Shown: positions 57,372-64,000 of the stretch, one piece after another
How the letters are laid out: the number at the start of each line of letters is the position of its first letter
Position numbering within the stretch: position 1 is the first letter of the stretch
Assembly (NCBI GenBank): GCA_028866015.1
Contig: JAGWIW010000003.1
Location: forward strand, 53,608-117,607
Reading direction: 5' to 3'
DNA: 64,000 nucleotides
Source of the DNA: Betaproteobacteria bacterium
GTDB lineage: Bacteria; Pseudomonadota; Gammaproteobacteria; Burkholderiales; Ferrovaceae
Notes under the pieces: model-generated
What the model was told of the DNA's origin: nothing
What the model saw: the letters and a program-made list of their open reading frames with translations, nothing else
Database searches by the model: none
Program-made: the position numbers and the translations under genes

Positions 57372-59420
57372 ATGGTGAACCCGTTCCGTCTTCACAGGCG
57401 CCCTACCCTCGCGGTCGGCTTCCTGGCCACCCTGACCATCGTGGTGATCGTGCTGGCCACGCTGTTCCTGTTGTGGGACCTGCGCAAGCGGGCGATCATG
57501 CGCGATCGCCTGGAAACCGTCAGTATTACCCGCATGTTCATGGAGCAGACGGAACGCAATTTCGAGCGCGCCGACCTCATCCTGCGTGGCGTCCAGGAGC
57601 GCTTGCAGGATCCATACGGCATGCGCCTGGCGCTCAACAGCATCCCCGTGCACCTGATGCTGGGCAGCCATGTGCTGGGCATGCGCCAGATCGATGCGCT
57701 GACCCTGCTGGACAACCGCGGGCTCGTGGTCAATTCCTCCCAAGGGGAAAACAGCGTCGGCAGCTCCGTAGCAGGCCGCCCCTACTTCCAGGCGTTCACC
57801 CATGGAAAAGACCCGGGGCTGTTCATCGACAAGCCGGAACGTCAGGCGACCGGCGGCGGCTGGAGCATCCATCTGGCCCGCAAGATCATGGGGCCGGACG
57901 GCTCATTCCGCGGGGTCGTGGTCGCCGCCCTCGACATTGCCCGCCTCGAGCAGTTCTACCGGATCCTGCAGCCGGATTATGCGCGACCGGTTTCCCTGTA
58001 TCTCCTGGATGGCACCTTGCTGGTCAGCGTGCCTCCCCGCGACAACATGATCGGCGATCGGCCGCCGGAACTCGGCACTGCCCCCCTGCCTCCACCCAGT
58101 GACACCGTGCGTTTCTTCACCCATGTGAAATCCGTGGGCGAACTGGAAGCGTTTACCCTGGGTAGCCTTGCCCGCTTTCCGCTGGTGATCAGCGTGACCA
58201 CCGACGAAGACGAGGCCCTTGCCGCCTGGCGGGAGACCGCAGTACCCATCGTGATGGGGGCCGCCCTGGTGAGCGCATTCATCGGGCTGGTGGCCACGCT
58301 CCTGAGCTTTGAGCTTGCGCGCCAGCAGAAGCTCGAACGCGCCCTGGGAGAGGCCCGCGACCGCTATCACCGCACAGTAGATTCCGTCATGGACGCCATC
58401 ATCGCAGTGGACGAAAACCAGCGCATCACCCTCTTCAACCCTGCGGCTTCCCGGATGTTCGGCTACAGCCCTGAAGACATCATCAGCAAGCCTCTTTCGC
58501 TGCTGATTCCCTCCCGTCACACGCATTCGCACCACATGCACGTACAGAACTTCATGCGTTCGGAAGCGAGCTCGCGCACCATGGGCCCGCAGCTGGAAAT
58601 TACCGGTGTGCGCGCCGATGGCAGCGAATTCCCGATCGAATCCACCATTTCCCACACGCTGATCGAAGGCAGGCCTCAGCTGACCGCCGTGCTGCGCGAT
58701 GTGACCGAACGCCGTCGCGCCGAGAAAGCCCTGCGCGACATGAACCAGCAGCTGCGCGGACTGTCGGCCGCACTCGAGAGCGTGCGCGAACAGGAACGAA
58801 CCCGCATCGCCCGCGAACTGCATGATGAACTGGGACAGCAGCTGACCGGACTCAAGCTGGACCTGTCCTGGCTGAGCAGCCGGCTCAAGGAAGGACGTCC
58901 GGCATCCACCGAGCGGGTAGACGAAATGCGCCGCCTGCTTGATACCGCCATCGGCTCTGTGCGTCGCATTTCCACTGAACTGCGCCCGCTCATTCTGGAC
59001 GACCTGGGCTTCGGAGAAGCGCTGGCATGGCTGAGTGGGGAATTCGGCAAGCGTTCAGGGATTGAAGTGTCCCTCGACCTGCAGGACGTGGACCTGGTCC
59101 AGGACAATGATCTGGCCACAGCCCTGTTCCGAATCATCCAGGAATCGCTCACCAATGTTGTCCGACACGCCAATGCCCACAAGGTGATGGTCCGCATCGC
59201 GACCAACGAACACGAACTGGCGCTGACCGTGCGCGACGACGGTAATGGCTTGTCCGGCGATCCGCGGCCCGGCGGTTTTGGCCTGGTCAGCATGCGCGAA
59301 CGCGCTAACGCCCTCGGCGGAAATTTCAGTATCATCAGTGGTGAGCAAGGTGGCACTACGGTTTGTGTGACACTGTCGCTGGATCTGCCGATTTTTTCCG
59401 GGGCCTCGCATGAAGCGTGA
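57372..59420 (+). CDS. Membrane sensor histidine kinase with PDC sensor and PAS domain
   Basis: A 682-residue kinase of the NarX/DegS class (HisKA_3). Domains in order: membrane helix (about 13-36), periplasmic double-Cache sensor (about 40-285; PYFQAFTHGKDPGLFIDKPE), second helix (about 290-313), PAS (about 330-440), dimerisation domain with phosphorylated His484 in RIARELHDELGQQLTG, and ATPase domain (about 580-675; ESLTNVVRHANAH, VRDDGNGL, FGLVSMRERANALGG). Overlaps its regulator gene by 11 bases. The periplasmic sensor suggests an external ligand or redox signal. Confidence 0.92.
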   Translation: MVNPFRLHRRPTLAVGFLATLTIVVIVLATLFLLWDLRKRAIMRDRLETVSITRMFMEQTERNFERADLILRGVQERLQDPYGMRLALNSIPVHLMLGSHVLGMRQIDALTLLDNRGLVVNSSQGENSVGSSVAGRPYFQAFTHGKDPGLFIDKPERQATGGGWSIHLARKIMGPDGSFRGVVVAALDIARLEQFYRILQPDYARPVSLYLLDGTLLVSVPPRDNMIGDRPPELGTAPLPPPSDTVRFFTHVKSVGELEAFTLGSLARFPLVISVTTDEDEALAAWRETAVPIVMGAALVSAFIGLVATLLSFELARQQKLERALGEARDRYHRTVDSVMDAIIAVDENQRITLFNPAASRMFGYSPEDIISKPLSLLIPSRHTHSHHMHVQNFMRSEASSRTMGPQLEITGVRADGSEFPIESTISHTLIEGRPQLTAVLRDVTERRRAEKALRDMNQQLRGLSAALESVREQERTRIARELHDELGQQLTGLKLDLSWLSSRLKEGRPASTERVDEMRRLLDTAIGSVRRISTELRPLILDDLGFGEALAWLSGEFGKRSGIEVSLDLQDVDLVQDNDLATALFRIIQESLTNVVRHANAHKVMVRIATNEHELALTVRDDGNGLSGDPRPGGFGLVSMRERANALGGNFSIISGEQGGTTVCVTLSLDLPIFSGASHEA

Positions 59421-60057
59421 AGTACTGGTCGCCGATGACCATGCCATCATCCGCGACGGACTCAAAATGATCCTCTCCGATACGGACGACCTGGCCGTAG
59501 CCGGGGAAGCCAGCGACGGCAACACGGTCCTGGAGCTGGTCGAAGCGCGGAGCTGGGACCTGGTTGTGCTCGACCTGTCCATGCCGGGCCGCAACGGACT
59601 GGAACTCATCAAGCTCCTGAAGGCATCGCGCCCGAAGCTGCCCATCCTGGTTTTCAGCATGCATCCCGTGGAACAATATGCCGTGCGCGCCATCCGCGCT
59701 GGCGCTTCCGGCTACCTTTCCAAGGAAGAAGACAGCGAGCTGTTGCTGCCTGCCCTGCGCAAGGTGGCGGCCGGCGGCCTGTTCATCAGCCCCAAGGTTG
59801 CCGAACTGCTCGCCACCGACGTGTCCTCAGGCTCGGACCTTGAGCCCCACATGGCACTCTCCAACAGGGAATACGAGATTTTCACCCGCATCGTTCGCGG
59901 CGTCAGCCTGACCGACATCGCCGAAGACCTCTCCCTCAGCATCAAGACTGTCAGTACCCACAAAACCCACATCCTCGAGAAGATGGGCATGGCAAGCCAG
60001 GTGGACCTGGTGCGCTACGCCATCGAACATCGCCTGCTCGATCTGGAGCGCGAATAG
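59410..60057 (+). CDS. NarL-type response regulator
   Basis: A 215-residue regulator. The receiver domain is complete: Asp9-Asp10 (VADDH), phosphorylated Asp55 (VVLDLSMPG), Lys in SGYLSKEED. The C-terminal LuxR helix-turn-helix (LSNREYEIFTRIVRG, LSLSIKTVSTHKTHILEKMG) binds DNA. It overlaps the kinase gene, so the two form a pair, and is followed 166 bases later by the cytochrome cluster, a plausible target. Confidence 0.94.
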   Translation: MKREVLVADDHAIIRDGLKMILSDTDDLAVAGEASDGNTVLELVEARSWDLVVLDLSMPGRNGLELIKLLKASRPKLPILVFSMHPVEQYAVRAIRAGASGYLSKEEDSELLLPALRKVAAGGLFISPKVAELLATDVSSGSDLEPHMALSNREYEIFTRIVRGVSLTDIAEDLSLSIKTVSTHKTHILEKMGMASQVDLVRYAIEHRLLDLERE

Positions 60058-60069
60058 GAACACTCCGAT

Positions 60070-60095
60070 TCCCCATAGGAATATTCCTATGGGGA
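60070..60095. promoter_or_regulatory. Perfect 26-bp palindrome between regulator and cytochrome genes
   Basis: Arms of 13 bases (TCCCCATAGGAAT and its exact complement) meet with no spacer at 60082/60083. A third TCCTAT half-site follows at 60108-60113. It ends with TTTT (60096-60099, T-rich), so it could be a terminator for the regulator; its perfect symmetry and the extra half-site make an operator for a NarL-type dimer equally plausible. Confidence 0.55.
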
Positions 60096-60223
60096 TTTTC
60101 AATGTAGTCCTATATTTTTTGTCAACGTAAAAAATCAAAATTCACTTCAGACGTGATGCGTCCCGTATGAACGGATTGCGGGGCATCACGCAAGCCAACT
60201 GGCCAGATCACTGAGGTGAAAAA

Positions 60224-60580
60224 ATGAAAAAAACTGCCCGCTCTGCACTCTCCGCAACCTTGTTCTGCAGTGCACTGCTCCTGCTTGCCCCCACAGCCCA
60301 CGCCGTCGATGCCGAAGCCGCCAAAAGCCTGGCGCGCCAGAACAACTGCTTCAAATGCCATGCCGTCAACAAGGACAAGGACGGCCCTTCCTACAAGAAA
60401 GTGGCTGAGAAGTTTCGTGGGAAAGCCAATGCCGAAGCGCGCCTGATCGAGCACATCACATCAGGTGAAAAAGCCAAGTTTCCCGATGGGCACGAAGAGG
60501 AACACAAAATCGTCAAGACTTCGCCCCCCAAGGACATGGACCAGATCCGAAATCTCGTGCAGTGGATCCTCGCGCAATAA
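60224..60580 (+). CDS. mtoD: Monoheme c-type cytochrome, MtoD-like
   Basis: A 118-residue periplasmic class I cytochrome: signal peptide to about residue 27 (AHA|VDA), heme site CFKCH (Cys42, Cys45, His46), then TSPPKDMDQIRNLVQWILAQ with the probable axial Met. The size and the place next to the decaheme gene match MtoD, the periplasmic electron shuttle of iron oxidizers such as Sideroxydans; the name is by resemblance. The start has GAGG upstream. Confidence 0.82.
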   Translation: MKKTARSALSATLFCSALLLLAPTAHAVDAEAAKSLARQNNCFKCHAVNKDKDGPSYKKVAEKFRGKANAEARLIEHITSGEKAKFPDGHEEEHKIVKTSPPKDMDQIRNLVQWILAQ

Positions 60581-60624
60581 CAGCGAACTGATGCCATCGG
60601 ACAAACAGGACAGGGGATAAGCAC

Positions 60625-61617
60625 ATGAACATCATTCGAAAACTGCTCGCTGCCTGCATGCTGGCGGGAAGCCTGGGGGCCATCTCTGCCTTCGCCGCAC
60701 CGGCAAGCAAACTGCCGGACCTTGGCGGCGATGTGGCCAAATCAAAAGCCGAACAAGCCCAGGCTTCCCTCAGGAAGGACGCGGTCTGCACACGCTGCCA
60801 CGACGAAAGTGAAACGGTGCCCGTGCTGTCGATCTATCAGACCAAGCACGGCGTGAAAGGCGATCCCCGCACCCCCACTTGCCAATCCTGCCACGGGGAA
60901 AGCGAAAAGCACCTCAAGGGCGACCCCAACGTCAAGGGCCGTCCGGCACCGGACATCGTGTTCAATAAGAAGACCTATCCCATCACGGATGACAAGACAC
61001 GCGCTGACCGTTGCCTGACTTGCCACAGCGGAACCAACCGCAACAACTGGGATGGGGGCATTCACCAGAACAACGGACTTGCCTGCAATGACTGCCACAA
61101 GGTGCACCAGCCCATGGACAACGTGCTGTCCAAGAAAACCCAGACGGCTGTCTGCTTCACCTGCCACAAGGAACAACGCGCCGACAGCCACAAGATGTCG
61201 ACCCACCCTATCGACGTGAGCAAGGTGGTTTGTTCTGATTGCCACAACCCGCACGGATCCACGGGACCGAAGCTGCTGAAGAAGAATACGGTTACCGAAA
61301 CCTGCTTCCAGTGCCATGCGGAAAAGCGTGGCCCGTTCCTGTTCGAGCATCAGCCCGTGGTGGAAAGCTGCACCAATTGCCATACACCACACGGCTCCAA
61401 CATCACGCCGCTGCTCAAGTCGCGCCCGCCGTTCCTGTGCCAGGAATGTCATGACGGCCCCCATGCCAGCGGCTCGCCTGCAGGACCAGCCAGCGCCGGA
61501 AACCAGAATGGTCTGGTCGGAGCCCCCAACAAGAATCTCGTGGGACGCGCCTGCATGAATTGTCACAGCCAGGTTCATGGCTCGAACAGCCCGGCGGGCG
61601 GCTACTTCCAACGCTAA
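60625..61617 (+). CDS. mtoA: Periplasmic decaheme c-type cytochrome, MtoA/MtrA/PioA family
   Basis: A 330-residue exported cytochrome (signal to about 25, AFA|AP). Ten CXXCH heme sites are visible: CTRCH, CQSCH, CLTCH, CNDCH, CFTCH, CSDCH, CFQCH, CTNCH, CQECH and CMNCH, evenly spaced as in MtrA/DmsE-type proteins. In Shewanella MtrA (about 330 residues) forms a wire through the MtrB barrel; MtoA in iron oxidizers does the reverse. Direction of electron flow here is inferred from the MtoD-like neighbour and lack of an outer-surface MtrC in the window. Confidence 0.93.
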   Translation: MNIIRKLLAACMLAGSLGAISAFAAPASKLPDLGGDVAKSKAEQAQASLRKDAVCTRCHDESETVPVLSIYQTKHGVKGDPRTPTCQSCHGESEKHLKGDPNVKGRPAPDIVFNKKTYPITDDKTRADRCLTCHSGTNRNNWDGGIHQNNGLACNDCHKVHQPMDNVLSKKTQTAVCFTCHKEQRADSHKMSTHPIDVSKVVCSDCHNPHGSTGPKLLKKNTVTETCFQCHAEKRGPFLFEHQPVVESCTNCHTPHGSNITPLLKSRPPFLCQECHDGPHASGSPAGPASAGNQNGLVGAPNKNLVGRACMNCHSQVHGSNSPAGGYFQR

Positions 61618-61637
61618 TTTTGGGATCGGAGTTTGCT

Positions 61638-63944
61638 ATGAAAAACATGGAACCGTACTTCAAGCTGAGCGTGCTGGCCCTGGCCGTGGCAGCCACACTC
61701 TCTGCACTGCCTGCACATGCCGACGACCAGGAAGTCGTTGCACTCAAAACACCCTCCAACTTCCTGGAACTTGGGCCCATTTACAATTCGGCTGATTCCG
61801 CCAAATACGGCGAATACACCGGGTTAGACCGGTCCGGCTGGTATCTGGATGGTAACCTGGGTATCCGTGGCGGCAGTGCCTACACCAACAATGAAGCAGG
61901 TGGAACGGAACGCTGGTCCATCTTCGGCGACGACTTGGGCCTGACCTCCCGCGCCCTGAAAGGCACCTACAGCAACCAGGGCAGCTGGAGTTTTGGCGTG
62001 GGTTACGATGAATTGCGCCACTACATCACGAACACCTATCAAACCCCGTATGCGGGAGCCATGGGCAACAACGTGTTCACCCTGCCTTCGAATTTCGGCA
62101 CGGCGTCCAACACCACGGCCCTGAACAGTGCCCAGCTGGGTTCATTCCACCCCTTGGAAATCAGCTCCACGAGAGCCAATACGTCCTTCAACAGCAACCT
62201 CATCATCAATCCGCGCTGGAACCTGAGTTTCGACTACAACCATCTGGACCAAAGCGGCGCCAAATTGATGGGGTTCGGTGCAGCAGCCCTCAATGGCGCC
62301 AGTGGCGAAGTGGTGTCGATCCTGCCCATGCCCACAAGCTACCAGACAGACACCATCAACCTGGCACTCAACTGGAAAGGGGACAAGAGTCACTTGACTG
62401 GCGGTTACTACGGCTCCCTGTTTCGCAACAACTACAACCAGGTAACCTTTCAAACCTTCGGAGGCGCCAACACACTGCAGAACATGAGCACTGCGCCCAG
62501 CAACATGTTCCATCAGCTCAATCTGGCCGGCGGTTATGATTTTTCCAGGCGCACCAAGTTTACCAGCAACCTGTCCTATGGTCGCAATACCCAGGACACC
62601 GGCTTCGTGGTGGACCCCGGCATGATGGTGAGCCCCATGCCGCGCACGTCGCTCAACGGCCTGGTCAACACCACCCATGCCGACATGAAGCTGACGGACC
62701 AGACCACACGCAAATTGAAGCTGACTGCCGGACTCAAATTCGACGAGCGAGACAACCAGACTTCATCCAACATCTACAATTTCAATGCCATCAGTGGACA
62801 GGCCAGCTCTGCAGCCAATTATCCCAACACCCCGCTCAGCACGCGGAAGTATCAGGCTGAAGTCGCGGGCGACTACAAGCTGGCCAAGAAGCAGGATCTC
62901 CGCCTGTCGTATACCTATGATCACACGAGCCGCTGGTGCAACCAGTATGCAGTCAATGCGGGGTATCCGGCAGGAACCAACTGCGTGGTGGGGACTGCCA
63001 CCATGGATAACCGGCTGGAGGCCCTCTACAAGCTGCAGGCATTGGATGACCTGAACCTCCGGCTGGGGTACGTCTATAGCGACCGTCGCAGCAATTTCGA
63101 TCCCAATGCCATCGCCGCGTTCATTGGCACCAAAGGCAATCCGGTCACCGCCACCACCTTAATTCCAGGTCTAAACGCCGGAGACTATCCGGGCTTTTAC
63201 CCAATATTTGACGCCTCACGTACCCAGCAGGGACCAAAAGCCAATGTCAACTGGCAGGCAACCGACCGCCTGTCCCTAGGACTTGGCGGGAAGTACACCG
63301 AGGACAACTACTATGACTCCACTTATGGCGTGAAAAGCGGAAAATCCTGGAGCCTCAATCTGGACGCCAATTACCAGTACCTGGAAAAGGGCTCCCTGTC
63401 GGCCTATGTCACCCGGCAAAACCGTCAACGCGACATGACCGATCTGCAGAATGGCCCAACCACCGTCACAACAGCCACGGCCACGCGTCTGAGCGTGCCT
63501 GCAAACGGCAGCTGGAACAATACCCTGACTGATAATGACACCACCTTTGGTCTTGGAATTAAGCAGGGTGGTCTGATGCAAGGCAAGCTGGAGCTTACTG
63601 GGGATGCCACCTATTCACTCGGCATCACGAATTATGGAACACAGCTCAACTATGCCACCACCACAACCACGGGGCTCACCTGCAGCGCTGCAAACATCAT
63701 GTCTTGTGGTTCGTTGCCGGACATCCGAAATGCCATGACGCAACTGAAGCTGGGTGGCACTTATCAGGTGGACAAAAAATCCAAGGTCTCGCTCAGATAC
63801 ATTTATCAGCACTTGAGCAGCAACGATTATTTTTACAACGGCTACCAATACCCCTATACCCCGACCACGCTCATGGCCACCAATCAGCAGCCTGGCAGCT
63901 ACAGCGTGAATACAGTGGCCGTGACCTACGTGTACAACTTCTGA
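61638..63944 (+). CDS. mtoB: Outer-membrane beta-barrel, MtoB/MtrB/PioB family
   Basis: A 768-residue outer-membrane protein: signal peptide (to about 26, AHA|DDQ) and a long series of alternating amphipathic strands ending in Phe (TVAVTYVYNF), the outer-membrane-protein signal. It sheaths the decaheme cytochrome, with start MKNMEPYFKLSV at 61638. The CXXC motif near the N-terminus of Shewanella MtrB is not seen; few cysteines exist (WCNQ, TNC, TCSAANIMSC). It follows mtoA by 20 bases. Confidence 0.9.
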   Translation: MKNMEPYFKLSVLALAVAATLSALPAHADDQEVVALKTPSNFLELGPIYNSADSAKYGEYTGLDRSGWYLDGNLGIRGGSAYTNNEAGGTERWSIFGDDLGLTSRALKGTYSNQGSWSFGVGYDELRHYITNTYQTPYAGAMGNNVFTLPSNFGTASNTTALNSAQLGSFHPLEISSTRANTSFNSNLIINPRWNLSFDYNHLDQSGAKLMGFGAAALNGASGEVVSILPMPTSYQTDTINLALNWKGDKSHLTGGYYGSLFRNNYNQVTFQTFGGANTLQNMSTAPSNMFHQLNLAGGYDFSRRTKFTSNLSYGRNTQDTGFVVDPGMMVSPMPRTSLNGLVNTTHADMKLTDQTTRKLKLTAGLKFDERDNQTSSNIYNFNAISGQASSAANYPNTPLSTRKYQAEVAGDYKLAKKQDLRLSYTYDHTSRWCNQYAVNAGYPAGTNCVVGTATMDNRLEALYKLQALDDLNLRLGYVYSDRRSNFDPNAIAAFIGTKGNPVTATTLIPGLNAGDYPGFYPIFDASRTQQGPKANVNWQATDRLSLGLGGKYTEDNYYDSTYGVKSGKSWSLNLDANYQYLEKGSLSAYVTRQNRQRDMTDLQNGPTTVTTATATRLSVPANGSWNNTLTDNDTTFGLGIKQGGLMQGKLELTGDATYSLGITNYGTQLNYATTTTTGLTCSAANIMSCGSLPDIRNAMTQLKLGGTYQVDKKSKVSLRYIYQHLSSNDYFYNGYQYPYTPTTLMATNQQPGSYSVNTVAVTYVYNF

Positions 63945-63946
63945 CG

Positions 63947-64000
63947 ATGAATACCCTGGAAACAGCAGACGTGATCCGAACCGGCGCTGGCAACAGTGCC
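63947..64000 (+). CDS. Possible next gene of the operon (cut by window edge)
   Basis: An ATG two bases after the barrel gene's stop opens a frame, MNTLETADVIRTGAGNSA, that runs to the window edge. There is no ribosome site in the preceding bases, but coupling to the mtoB stop could replace one. Only 18 codons are visible, so no family can be named. Confidence 0.35.
   Translation, partial: MNTLETADVIRTGAGNSA

Overview
This 64 kb window is a GC-rich chromosomal segment of a proteobacterium, most likely a betaproteobacterium of the Nitrosomonadales/Rhodocyclales type. The inference rests on gene content and order: rimP-nusA, queA-tgt-yajC-secD-secF, separate clpS-clpA, a System I (Ccm) cytochrome c maturation set, and a porin-cytochrome set resembling MtoD/MtoA/MtoB of freshwater iron oxidizers. 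No taxon can be proved from the sequence alone.

Layout. 1-20.8 kb is housekeeping: nusA (cut by the left edge), rimP, an M17 aminopeptidase, thyA, clpA/clpS, a cold-shock gene with a long leader, icd divergent from rraA-aceA, aceB, a small exported Lys/Ala-rich protein, mnmA, a glutathione transferase, purB, dedA, secF-secD-yajC-tgt-queA and a tRNA-Leu(CAA). 20.9-29.6 kb is a patchy accessory region, more AT-rich, with wide gaps and short genes: YjdM, a CopZ-N-like protein, arfB, an HD-GYP protein, an internally deleted EAL-type remnant, a monoheme cytochrome, a tyrosine-recombinase remnant, a small membrane protein, two lipoproteins, an ArsR-SRPBCC pair with a palindromic operator, and a secreted esterase. 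29.7-33.5 kb carries a flavoprotein, an Old Yellow Enzyme, a LuxR-type regulator with a degenerate receiver, and an ICMT-like membrane methyltransferase. 33.6-41.5 kb is a compact tad (Flp pilus) operon in which nearly every gene overlaps the next by ATGA; the slot normally held by the prepilin peptidase contains only a 60-residue, apparently truncated version. 41.4-45.6 kb holds a GGT-family hydrolase with an OxlT-like carrier and another MFS transporter. 45.7-52.5 kb is the cytochrome c maturation system, split into two converging operons, ccmABCDE and ccmFGHI. 52.6-57.2 kb holds stress genes: a universal stress protein, two exported proteins (one Spy/CpxP-like), and a tightly packed TPR-dps-lrgA-lrgB-DUF2721 operon. 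57.4-64 kb is a sensor kinase and NarL-type regulator followed by a monoheme cytochrome, a decaheme cytochrome and its outer-membrane beta-barrel partner.

How it works together. The right-hand genes describe electron transfer across the outer membrane: a beta-barrel (MtoB/MtrB-like) would sheath a decaheme periplasmic cytochrome (MtoA/MtrA-like) that exchanges electrons with a monoheme carrier (MtoD-like). The Ccm genes, 10 kb away, supply the heme-ligation machinery these proteins need. The kinase/regulator pair directly upstream, and a perfect 26-bp palindrome between regulator and cytochromes, suggest local control, though the palindrome could also be a terminator. Glyoxylate-shunt genes (aceA, aceB) beside icd indicate growth on acetate or C2 units. 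The tad pilus would support surface attachment.

No CRISPR array, rRNA gene or intact insertion sequence was seen.
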